The notes below the pieces were generated by a model. It was not told the origin of the DNA. It did no database searches and was given only the letters and a program-made list of their open reading frames with translations. A program made the translations under genes and the position numbers. A stretch of 64,000 nucleotides of DNA from positions 186,001 to 250,000 of the forward strand of contig NZ_BBZJ01000012.1 of NCBI RefSeq assembly GCF_001417775.1. Direction: 5' to 3'. The stretch is from Streptomyces sp. TP-A0356 (lineage in GTDB: Bacteria; Actinomycetota; Actinomycetes; Streptomycetales; Streptomycetaceae). This document shows, piece by piece, positions 25,860-33,882 of the stretch (positions within the stretch are counted from its first letter, which is position 1; every line of letters begins with the position of its first letter).

Positions 25860-28800
25860 GTGGCACTGCCGGGACGCGAACTGCTGGAAGCCGTCGTGTC
25901 GTCCGTCACCGCTGTGGTGTGGGACGACACGCGCAGGCGCGTACGGCACTTCGACGGGCGCGCGCACATCGCCGTGCGCGGCCTGGGCGAGGGCGACCTG
26001 CCCCATGCCGCGGCGGTGAAGCTCGCCGAGGACGTGGAGCGGCGCCTCGCCGATGTTCCCGGGGTGGCCTGGGCCGTCGTGAACACTGTGCTCGGCCACG
26101 CCGTGGTCGGGATCGAGGATTCCTTCGACGTCGAGGAGATCGCGGACGCCCTGGTCGAGGCGGTCGAGACGGTGGAGGATGCGCACGGCATCGATCGCCC
26201 GCTGCCCGACCATCCGCTCTCGGGTGAACGGATACGGCGCGCGGCACTCTCCATGGTCGCGCACGTGACGGCCGCGCCCTTGGCCGCTGTGGCAGGCCTG
26301 ACCCGTCACACGCCCCTTCCCTCTGCGGTCGCGGCCCTCGCCCCGATCATCGACAGCCACCCACGGCTGCGGGCTGTGGTGGAGTGGGCGGTCGGCCCCG
26401 AGAACGCCGGAGTCCTCATCTCCGGACTGGCGGCGGTCGGCCAGGCGGGCTCCGGTGGTCTCCTCGGGGTCGGCGCCGACACCGTGCGGCACGCCCTGCG
26501 GGTGCTGGAGGCGACTGCGGAGAACACCGCCTGGGCTGCCGCCGAGCCGTGCCTCACCGGGAGCGCCAAGGCCGGACACCACCGCGCGACACCCCCGGCG
26601 AAGCCCCGCGAGACCCCACTGCGGCAGGGACCGGTCGAGCGCTACGCCGACCAGGCACTCCTCGTGGCCGCGGCGTCCTTCGCCGGGTCGCTCCTCGTCA
26701 CCCGGAGCCCCGAAAAGGCCGTCGGGGGTGCGCTGGCCGCGGTCCCCAAGGCCCCCCTGCTGGCCCGTGAAGGCTTCGCCTGTGTGTTCGGCCGAGGACT
26801 GGCCCGCAGGAACATCCTCGTGGCGGACCCCGACGCCCTGCGCAGGCTGGACCGTATCGACACCGTCCTCCTCGACACGGACGTCCTGGCCACCGGGTCC
26901 CATCTGCTGGCCGATCTCATCGCCCTCGACGAGAGCACGCCCGCCGGAGAACTCGCCGCGACGGCCCATCGGCTCTTCGACGGATCCGCGCCCGAGCGGG
27001 TGCGCCGGGAGGGCGAATGGGTGCTCGGGCCCATCGAGCACCTGTCCCTGCAGGGCGGCATCGATACCCGCGCCCGGGAGCGACTGGAGCGCGAAGGCGC
27101 ACGGCTCGTGCTGGGGCTGGCGCGCGGACGGCAGCTGCTCGCCATGATCAGCGTGGTGCCCCAGATGCACGAGGCAGCCGACGCCTTCGTGCCCGCGGCC
27201 CATGGGGCCGGACTGACCGTGGTGACGGCGGGCGCGTACCCCGACGACCCGTCCGTGCGGGAGGCCGACGCGATGCGGGCGGCGGACGAACAGCTGCTCG
27301 ACGCCGTACGGGACCTCCAGCGCGACGGCAGGGGCGTACTGCTGATCTCGCGGGACCGGTCCGCGCTCGTGGCGGCCGACGTCGGGGTGGGTCTCGCCGA
27401 CTCGGAGGGGACTCCGCCCTGGGGCGCGGACCTGTACATGGACTCCGATCCGGCGACGGCCGTCGTCGTCGTGCAGGCCTGCCGCACCGCCCGGGAGGCA
27501 GCCAGGTGGGGGGTACGGCTCGCCCAGGCGTCCGCCGCCGTCGGCGCGACGGCGACGCTGGCCGGACGGGCGCGGCGGCCCGCGGCCCGCGGCGTGACCG
27601 CGTTCAACACGGCGGCCGTCATCGGCACCGTCCTCGGGGCCTGGTCTGCGGTCCGGCTGCTGCGGCGCCCGGTGCCCGTGACCGGCGCGTCCCGGCAGCC
27701 CTGGCATGCGATGGACCCGGCCACCGTGCTCGCCCGCACCGGGAGCAGAGAGACCGGACTGACGACCGAGGAGGCGCTGGCGCGGGCCACCGCCTCCGGG
27801 GAACGGGCCCCCACCTCGTCGCTCGGCCGGGCCTACGCGGCCGAGATGCTCAATCCACTCACCCCCGTCCTCGCCGCCGGGGCGGCCATGTCCGCCTCGG
27901 TGGGCGCCGTCCTCGACGCCGTCGTCATCGTGGCGGTCACCGCGCTCTCCGGGTTCGTCGGCGGCTTCCAGCGCTACCGGACCGACCGGGCGGTGGCCCG
28001 GCTGCGGCGTGAGTCGGCCGTCAAGGCCAGGGTGCTGCGGGACGGCCAGGAGGCCGTCGTCCCCGCCGAGGACCTGGTCGTGGGAGACGTGGTGATCCTG
28101 GGCGCCGGTGACGTCGTGCCCGCCGACGGACGCCTGCTGGAGGCGCACCACCTGGAGGTGGACGAGTCGGCGCTGACCGGTGAGTCGCTGCCCGTGATCA
28201 AGGATGTCGCGCCGGTACTGGCATCGGACCTCGCGGACCGTACGTCCATGGTCTACGAGGGCACGACCGTCGCGGCCGGCCGTGCCCGCGTCGTCGTCGT
28301 CGCGACCGGCAAGGCCACCGAGGCGAGCCGTGCCGCGGCCATCGGCCGGGGTACCGCGCCCGCCGTGGGCGTGGAGCGCAGGCTGGCCCGGATCACCGGC
28401 AGCACCCTGCCCGTGGCCCTCGGTTCGGCGGCGGCGGTGATGGTGGCCGGGACACTGCGTGGGCGCCCGGTCCGGGACACCGTCGGGGCGGGCGTGGGGC
28501 TGGCCGTGGCCAGTGTTCCCGAAGGGCTGCCGTTCCTGGTATCGGCGGCCCAACTGGCCGCCGCCAGAAGGCTTTCGGCACGCGGCGCCCTGGTCAGGGA
28601 CCCCCGTACCATCGAGGCGGCCGGCCGCACCGATGTCCTGTGCTTCGACAAGACCGGAACCCTCACGCATGGGCGCATCTCCCTGGTCGCGGTCGCGGCC
28701 GACGGCGAGAGCCGGCCCCTGGACGCGCTCGGCGACGACCAGCGCGCCGTACTCGCCGCCGCACTGCGGGCCACACCACGCCCGCACGGGGGCAACGGGC

Positions 28801-30263
28801 TGGCGCACGCCACGGACAAGGCGGTCACCGCCGGTGCCGAGGAGGCGGGCGTGCGCCGCACGACGGGCGCGCCGGGCTGGCGCCGCATCTCCGGCCTGCC
28901 CTTCGAGCCGAGCCGCGGCTTCCACGCCACCCTGAGCCAGTCCGAGGGGACCCGGATCCTGTCGGTGAAGGGAGCGCCCGAGGAGGTCGTCGCACGCTGT
29001 GCCACCCGCGGTGGCCGACCGCTGGACGAGCGCGGCCGCAGGGACATCCTGGCCGCCGGGGAGAAGCTGGCGGCCGAGGGCCACCGCATCCTCGCGGTCG
29101 CCGAACTCCGGGGCGCCGAAGGGGAGCTGACGGACGATTCCGTGCGGGGACTCGACTTCCTCGGCTTCCTCGCGTTCGCCGACCGTGTGCGGGGCACCGC
29201 CGCCGCGGCGCTGCGCCAACTCGCCGAAGCCGGGGTGCAGATCGTGATGATCACCGGAGACCACCCGGGCACCGCCGGCAAGACGGCCGCCGAACTGGGC
29301 GTCCTGGACAGCCGGCGGGTGGTGACGGGCGCCGAACTCGACGCGCTGGACGACCAGGGGCTCGACGCCCTGCTGCCCGATGTCGGTGTGGTCGCGCGCA
29401 GCACCCCGGTGCACAAGGTCCGTGTCGTGCAGGCGTTCCAACGCCTGGGCCGTACGGTCGCGATGACGGGCGACGGCGCCAATGACGCGCCCGCGATCAG
29501 GCTCGCGGACATCGGCATCGCGTTCGGTACGCGGGCGACACCGGCGGCACGTGCGGCGGCTGACCTCGTCGTAACGGACGACCGGCTGGAGACGGTGCTC
29601 GCCGCGCTGGTGGAGGGCCGCGCCATGTGGGCCTCCGTACGGCAGGCCCTGGCGATCCTGGTCGGCGGCAACCTCGGCGAGATCGCGTTCACCCTCCTCG
29701 GCGCGGCCACGACCGGCACCTCACCCCTGACGGCCCGTCAACTGCTGCTGGTGAACCTGTTCACGGACCTCGCTCCGGCCATGGCGGTGGCCCTGCGCCC
29801 ACCCCATCCGGAGGCCACCGAGCGCATGCTCCGCGAGGGACCCGAGGTCTCGCTCGGCGCGGCCCTGACCGAGGAGACCGTCTGCCGTGCGGTGGCCACG
29901 GCTCTGGGCGCGACGGCCGGCTGGCTGGCGGCCCGGTTGACCGGGCCCGGCCGCGCCGCCCGTGCCCGCACCGTCGCCCTGGTCGCGCTCGTGGGCTCGC
30001 AACTGGGCCAGACCTTGCTGGCCGGGGGGCGCAGCGGAGCGATCGTCGGCTCCTCGCTCGGCTCCCTGGCCGCGCTGGCGGTCGTCGTCCAGACGCCGGT
30101 CCTCAGCCAGTTCTTCGGCTGCACGCCCCTCGGCCCCGTCGCCTGGGGCATCGCCCTGGCCAGCGCGGCCGCGGCGACGGTGAGTTCACTGTTCCTGCCG
30201 GCGCTCATCGGCCCGGCCCGGGCAGCGCTTCCCGTGCGACGACCGGCCGCTGTCACGTCGTAG
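25860..30263 (+). CDS. Large cation-transporting P-type ATPase (CtpI-like)
   Basis: 1467 residues, about twice a standard P-type ATPase. Residues 1-600 hold an N-terminal region with two HMA-like ferredoxin folds but no CxxC, and hydrophobic segments. The ATPase core follows: TGES (773-776), PEGLP in M4 (887-891), the phosphorylated Asp 930 in DKTGTLT, KGAPEEVV in the nucleotide domain, and TGDGAND (1203-1209). M5 contains GGNLGEIAF. PEGLP rather than CPC argues against a Cu+/Zn2+ P1B pump; the architecture matches mycobacterial CtpI-type pumps of uncertain ion specificity. The GTG at 25860 is the reported start, with only AGGTGAT nearby. An AT-rich promoter region lies at 25780-25812. Confidence 0.9.
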   Translation: MALPGRELLEAVVSSVTAVVWDDTRRRVRHFDGRAHIAVRGLGEGDLPHAAAVKLAEDVERRLADVPGVAWAVVNTVLGHAVVGIEDSFDVEEIADALVEAVETVEDAHGIDRPLPDHPLSGERIRRAALSMVAHVTAAPLAAVAGLTRHTPLPSAVAALAPIIDSHPRLRAVVEWAVGPENAGVLISGLAAVGQAGSGGLLGVGADTVRHALRVLEATAENTAWAAAEPCLTGSAKAGHHRATPPAKPRETPLRQGPVERYADQALLVAAASFAGSLLVTRSPEKAVGGALAAVPKAPLLAREGFACVFGRGLARRNILVADPDALRRLDRIDTVLLDTDVLATGSHLLADLIALDESTPAGELAATAHRLFDGSAPERVRREGEWVLGPIEHLSLQGGIDTRARERLEREGARLVLGLARGRQLLAMISVVPQMHEAADAFVPAAHGAGLTVVTAGAYPDDPSVREADAMRAADEQLLDAVRDLQRDGRGVLLISRDRSALVAADVGVGLADSEGTPPWGADLYMDSDPATAVVVVQACRTAREAARWGVRLAQASAAVGATATLAGRARRPAARGVTAFNTAAVIGTVLGAWSAVRLLRRPVPVTGASRQPWHAMDPATVLARTGSRETGLTTEEALARATASGERAPTSSLGRAYAAEMLNPLTPVLAAGAAMSASVGAVLDAVVIVAVTALSGFVGGFQRYRTDRAVARLRRESAVKARVLRDGQEAVVPAEDLVVGDVVILGAGDVVPADGRLLEAHHLEVDESALTGESLPVIKDVAPVLASDLADRTSMVYEGTTVAAGRARVVVVATGKATEASRAAAIGRGTAPAVGVERRLARITGSTLPVALGSAAAVMVAGTLRGRPVRDTVGAGVGLAVASVPEGLPFLVSAAQLAAARRLSARGALVRDPRTIEAAGRTDVLCFDKTGTLTHGRISLVAVAADGESRPLDALGDDQRAVLAAALRATPRPHGGNGLAHATDKAVTAGAEEAGVRRTTGAPGWRRISGLPFEPSRGFHATLSQSEGTRILSVKGAPEEVVARCATRGGRPLDERGRRDILAAGEKLAAEGHRILAVAELRGAEGELTDDSVRGLDFLGFLAFADRVRGTAAAALRQLAEAGVQIVMITGDHPGTAGKTAAELGVLDSRRVVTGAELDALDDQGLDALLPDVGVVARSTPVHKVRVVQAFQRLGRTVAMTGDGANDAPAIRLADIGIAFGTRATPAARAAADLVVTDDRLETVLAALVEGRAMWASVRQALAILVGGNLGEIAFTLLGAATTGTSPLTARQLLLVNLFTDLAPAMAVALRPPHPEATERMLREGPEVSLGAALTEETVCRAVATALGATAGWLAARLTGPGRAARARTVALVALVGSQLGQTLLAGGRSGAIVGSSLGSLAALAVVVQTPVLSQFFGCTPLGPVAWGIALASAAAATVSSLFLPALIGPARAALPVRRPAAVTS

Positions 30264-30397
30264 GGAACGCCCACGCGAAAGTCACACTTACGTATCGGAC
30301 ATTCCAGGCCCCAACCTTCACACGAGGCACACAAATTGGTTAGGTTGGCGGGCAGGCCGCATGACTCCCTCCGGCGAACCCCGCCGGGTCGCGCGGC

Positions 30398-30550
30398 CTC
30401 CGCCGAGTCCGGTGCGCCCCCACCGCAGCCGGAGCCGGGGACCCAACCGAACCTGGGGTGAATCGGCCCGACTGCCCCGCGGGGCAAGGCCGTAGGGCAC
30501 ACCTTCCGGAACCGCCGGCCCGAACCCGTCAGCCGACTCGGTAGGCGGAG
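30398..30550 (+). promoter_or_regulatory. ydaO/yuaA-type c-di-AMP riboswitch
   Basis: The outer stem CTCCGCCGAGTC (30398-30409) pairs with GACTC...GGCGGAG (30535-30550). Between them are the class hallmarks: GGGGACCCAACCGAACC, GGGGTGAATCGG, and the 3' block CCGAACCCGTCAGCCGACTCGGTAGGCGG. This is the ydaO class, which binds c-di-AMP and normally shuts off cell-wall hydrolase genes in Streptomyces. The ribosome site GGAAGGAG (30553-30560) of the NlpC/P60 gene starts right after the aptamer, so control may be translational as well as transcriptional. Confidence 0.92.
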
Positions 30551-30570
30551 CACGGAAGGAGTACGTCCCC

Positions 30571-31899
30571 ATGGCGCCGGATGGCCCGAGCCGCGACGAG
30601 GTCCAGCAGCGGATCCACAGCCTCTACGACCAGGCCGAGACCGCCACCGGGAACTACAACGCGACCCGCGCGATGGCGACGGGGTCCCGCAAGCGTGTCA
30701 CCCCCGTGTTCCGTGCGGAACGCAGGCCGGCCGATCCCGCCCTCGACGACGTCGTCAGGCAGTGGTTCGACGCGGCGCGCACGAAGCTGGGTCCGACCGT
30801 TCCGGCGGTGCTGCCCGCCGACAGAACGCCCAACACCCCGGCCGGGGCACGGCCCACCGGCCCGGCGGGGCGTCCGGGGGGCGACCTCACCGGCCGTGGT
30901 CGGGGGACGTCCGACCGGGCCGTGCTGGAGCTGACCGCCGGAGCGGGCACCGGGCCCCTGGCGGAGCTGACCGCCGGAGCGGGCACCGGGCCCCTGGCGG
31001 AGCTGACGGCCCGTCCCCTGGCCGCCCTGCCTGCCGCGCCGGAGCCGCGACAGGAGGCCCGCAGCGCCCTGCCCGGGCCGCCCACCGAGCCGCGGCAGAC
31101 CGCGGTGGCGACGTCCAAGGAGCACAACCAGCGGAAGCTCGCCGCGGCCCGTGAGCTGCTGGCCCAGCGCACGGCACAGCGCGGCACGCCGCTCGCGGCG
31201 ATCGAGTCCCGGCCGACCGCGGGCGCGTGGAGGGTGCCGGAGGAACAGGTCCGGCGCGAAGGCGGGGAGCCCTGGCAGCAGCAGCCCGCCCTCAGCATAG
31301 ACATGCCGGACCTGCCCGTCACCCTCGGGGCCCCCGTCGCCTCCCTGTCTTCCGTGTCTTCCGTCGCGCCCGCGGCCCCCCTCGCCCCGGCTGCCTCCCT
31401 CGCGCCTGCCGCTCCTCTCGTCCCCCCGGCTTCCTCCACCGCTGACGTCTTCGTCGGCGCCGACGCGCTCGTCGACTCACGGGCCTTCGTCGCCCCTGAC
31501 GCGCTCACCGCGATCGGCGGCGCACCGGAGTCGGGCTACGACCGGAAGGCCGCGAAGGCACTCGACTTCGTCCGTGCACAGATCGGCAGGCCATGCCTGT
31601 GGGGTGCGACGGGACCTGACTCGTACGACGCCTCGGGCCTCACCCAGGCCGCCTGGAAGGCCGCCGGGGTCATGCTGCCGCGTACCGCCCACGAGCAGGC
31701 GACCGTGGGAGCGGCGATCGCCCTCGCCGACCTCCAGCCCGGAGACCTGGTCCTCTTCCACGACACCGTCAGCCACGTCGGCATCTGCACCGGCAACGGC
31801 ATGATGATCCACGCGCCGGGCCCGGGAGCGTTCATCCGCGAGGAGTCGATCTTCTACGCCGGGAAGTCGGCGATCCACGGCGCGGTGCGGCCCGCGTAA
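30571..31899 (+). CDS. NlpC/P60 domain protein lacking the catalytic Cys
   Basis: 442 residues. The N-terminus (SRDEVQQRIHSLYDQAETAT) is the coiled segment of Streptomyces P60 proteins. Next come a Pro/Ala-rich linker, a small coiled segment (KEHNQRKLAAARELLAQRT) and a C-terminal NlpC/P60 domain (about 330-442). No signal peptide is visible. The nucleophile motif YDCSGLTQ reads YDASGLTQ, with Ala at residue 354 (GCC codon at 31630). The His residues 402 (SHVGI) and 414 (MIHAP) remain. It should therefore be inactive as a peptidase and may bind wall peptide or regulate an active paralogue. It is directly under a c-di-AMP riboswitch. Confidence 0.88.
   Translation: MAPDGPSRDEVQQRIHSLYDQAETATGNYNATRAMATGSRKRVTPVFRAERRPADPALDDVVRQWFDAARTKLGPTVPAVLPADRTPNTPAGARPTGPAGRPGGDLTGRGRGTSDRAVLELTAGAGTGPLAELTAGAGTGPLAELTARPLAALPAAPEPRQEARSALPGPPTEPRQTAVATSKEHNQRKLAAARELLAQRTAQRGTPLAAIESRPTAGAWRVPEEQVRREGGEPWQQQPALSIDMPDLPVTLGAPVASLSSVSSVAPAAPLAPAASLAPAAPLVPPASSTADVFVGADALVDSRAFVAPDALTAIGGAPESGYDRKAAKALDFVRAQIGRPCLWGATGPDSYDASGLTQAAWKAAGVMLPRTAHEQATVGAAIALADLQPGDLVLFHDTVSHVGICTGNGMMIHAPGPGAFIREESIFYAGKSAIHGAVRPA
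30928..30999 (+). repeat. Perfect 36-bp in-frame tandem duplication
   Basis: Two identical 36-base units (30928-30963, 30964-30999) encode ELTAGAGTGPLA twice in the linker of the NlpC/P60 protein, and a third unit starts (GAGCTGAC). It keeps the frame and looks like recent slippage. Confidence 0.9.
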
Positions 31900-31995
31900 G
31901 GAGGGGACCTCCCCCACGTCTCGACAGCGCAGACGGGCACACCACGGGACCGCCGCCAACGTGCGGCACCGGAGCTCGCGTAGGAGCGTGGGGGT

Positions 31996-33105
31996 GTGCG
32001 AAGCATGCCTGCCATACCGTGGCGCCGGAACGGGGACGGTCGGAGCTGGCTGCGCGGCGCGCCGCCCCCACCCTGGGTGCGGGTCCTGCCCGTCGCACTG
32101 TTGCTGTTCGTCTGCGTCGCCACCCTGGCCAGCCCCAAGCCGCTCGACATCGGCTTCCTGCTGGGTGCCATCCCGCCCATGGCCGTGCTGTCGTACGGCC
32201 CCGCGGCGACCGCGACCCTCGGGGTCCTGGTCATCGCCCTCCAGAACATCCAGGCCTTCCACCTGGACCACCCCGGCAACACCGACCTGCTCACCATCAC
32301 CTTCGTCGCGGTGCTGAGCGTGTTCGTGGCCTATGTGCGCAGCCACCGCGACGCCCAGCTCGACCTGGAACGCACCGCCGCCCATGTCGCCCAGCGCGCC
32401 GTCGTCCCCCCGCTGCCGAAGAAGGTCGGGCCGGTGCGCTGCGCGGGGCTGTACGAGGCCGCCGAACGAGGGACGCTGGTGGGCGGCGACTTCTTCGACG
32501 TGCGCGAGGGCCCCTCCGGGGTGCGGGCGGTCATGGGAGACGTGCAGGGCCACGGGCTGTCGGCCGTCTCGACCGTGGCCTCCCTGCTCGGCACCTTCCG
32601 GGAGGCCGTGCTCGACCAGCCGGACCTGCGCTCGGTGGCGGCCCGCCTCGACCGCAGACTCATCGTGGACTCGAGGGACTCCCGGCACGCCGAGCTGTTC
32701 GCCACCGCGGTGCTGCTCGAATTCGCCCCCGACGCCCGTACGGTGCGCATCATCGCCTGCGGCAGTCCGCCACCCCTGCTGCTGCACGACAGGAAGGCCA
32801 CCGAAGTGCAGGTCCCACCGGGAACACCCCTGGGACTCGGCCTGTCCCCGTCAGGTGTGTACAAGGAGATCAGCTGTCCGCTCCGGCGCGGCGACCGGCT
32901 CTTCATGGCCTCCGACGGCATCTGGGAGGCCAGGGACAGCACCGGCGCGTTCTATCCGCTGGTGGACCGGCTCCCCGCCCTCGTCGACGGCGATCCGGCC
33001 GCCACGACCGCGCAGGTGTGGGCGGACCTCGTGAGCCACTGCGGGACCATTCGCGACGACGTCACGATGCTGGTCCTCACCCCCGAGCCGGGGGGCGACG
33101 AGTGA
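31996..33105 (+). CDS. Membrane-bound PP2C/SpoIIE phosphatase
   Basis: 369 residues: basic N-terminus, about four membrane helices (30-110), then a PP2C/SpoIIE domain with VGGDFFDV, GDVQGHGLSA, FATAVLLEF, ASDGIWEARD and RDDVTMLVL. Third member of the same paralogous set as the genes at 8183 and 20572. One difference: the usual NAGHPPP loop reads ACGSPPP, so the His is replaced by Ser, which may alter metal or substrate binding. The GTG at 31996 follows GGAG; ATG at 32005 is an alternative. Confidence 0.88.
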   Translation: MRSMPAIPWRRNGDGRSWLRGAPPPPWVRVLPVALLLFVCVATLASPKPLDIGFLLGAIPPMAVLSYGPAATATLGVLVIALQNIQAFHLDHPGNTDLLTITFVAVLSVFVAYVRSHRDAQLDLERTAAHVAQRAVVPPLPKKVGPVRCAGLYEAAERGTLVGGDFFDVREGPSGVRAVMGDVQGHGLSAVSTVASLLGTFREAVLDQPDLRSVAARLDRRLIVDSRDSRHAELFATAVLLEFAPDARTVRIIACGSPPPLLLHDRKATEVQVPPGTPLGLGLSPSGVYKEISCPLRRGDRLFMASDGIWEARDSTGAFYPLVDRLPALVDGDPAATTAQVWADLVSHCGTIRDDVTMLVLTPEPGGDE

Positions 33106-33322
33106 GCCGTGGCGCCTTCCGCGGCCAGGACTTCCGCCGCCAGGCCTTCCGCCGGTGCGACAGCGACGATTCGGTCTGACGGGTGGAACCCAGGTGTCCG
33201 TCTTCGGCCCGGCATGCGCAGGTGTGGCGTCGAGTCTTCTGAGAGCCTTGATCATGAGCTGGTTCCGCCACCCGGCGGGGCGGCGCTCGGCAGGTTCGGT
33301 TCGCCGACGAGGAGGCGACAGC

Positions 33323-33772
33323 ATGACCGTCATGGGTGTGTCCAGGTTCGAACGATTCTTCCGTGTGGCCGCCGGGCTCGACGTGGACAAGAACGATCTC
33401 AAGCGTTACAGCGACTTCGTCGACGGCAAGCTCTACGACCTGCTCCTGGTCGGCCAGGCCGCGGCCAAGGCGAACGGCAGGGACACCCTCGAACCCTGGG
33501 ATCTGCCGATCACCAAGGGGCTCCAGGAGAGCATCCACAAGTTCCGGCAGCTCGACGAGGAGGTGGAGCTCAAGCCGATCCTGGAGCAGTTGGCCAAGCA
33601 CCCGCTGCTGGACAGGGCACCCACGGAAGAGACCGAGGCACGGTACCCGGAGATCGTGGGAGGGCTGAGCCTGGCCCTGGCCCACACCTTCAAGATCATG
33701 TACCCGGATCTCAAGAACCCCCAGACGAAGCACTGGGAAGGCGTCACCGCCATCTTCGATCTCCTGTTGTAG
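33323..33772 (+). CDS. DUF1931 histone-fold protein
   Basis: 149 residues, full length for DUF1931. The family has a known double histone-fold structure in Aquifex. Signature segments are SRFERFFRVAAGLDVDKNDLKRYSDFV, KANGRDTLEPWDLPITKGLQ and the C-terminal KNPQTKHWEGV. Two predicted histone-like helix-loop-helix repeats (residues 5-75 and 80-149) fit a pseudo-dimer. DNA binding is plausible but not shown. ATG at 33323 follows GAGGAGGCG, which fixes the start within a longer open frame. Confidence 0.88.
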   Translation: MTVMGVSRFERFFRVAAGLDVDKNDLKRYSDFVDGKLYDLLLVGQAAAKANGRDTLEPWDLPITKGLQESIHKFRQLDEEVELKPILEQLAKHPLLDRAPTEETEARYPEIVGGLSLALAHTFKIMYPDLKNPQTKHWEGVTAIFDLLL

Positions 33773-33775
33773 GAG

Positions 33776-33794
33776 CCATAAGGCAGCCTTATGG
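33776..33794 (+). promoter_or_regulatory. Perfect palindrome upstream of fprA
   Basis: CCATAAGGCAGCCTTATGG is a perfect inverted repeat with a three-base centre. It starts four bases after the DUF1931 stop, so it could be a small terminator. Its core TAAGG-C-CCTTA is close to the palindrome 43 bases downstream, so a second site for the same regulator is an alternative. Confidence 0.5.
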
Positions 33795-33818
33795 GGTCAT
33801 AGGGCGGACCCGCGTACC

Positions 33819-33838
33819 AGGTAAGGCATGCCTTAGCT
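33819..33838 (+). promoter_or_regulatory. Iron-box-like palindrome upstream of fprA
   Basis: AGGTAAGGCATGCCTTAGCT is a 20-base palindrome with a single mismatched pair, 44 bases before the fprA start. The 12 central bases and flanks recur before efeUO at 49339. Similarity to DtxR/IdeR (DmdR) iron boxes (AGGTTAGGCTAACCT type) is partial. Control by an iron regulator is inferred from this shared site and the iron-related functions. Confidence 0.55.
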
Positions 33839-33882
33839 TAGGGTTCCCGTCGAGCCGTCTGTCACCGCTCGAAGGGAACCTG

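Noticed and set aside
25800..29441. 1213-codon open frame on the minus strand
   Set aside because: It is antisense to the P-type ATPase, whose motifs are unmistakable. Codon bias explains the long antisense frame.
31000..31100. Signal peptide in the NlpC/P60 protein
   Set aside because: No hydrophobic N-terminal segment exists at the real start (30571); hydrophobic Ala/Pro stretches are internal linker.
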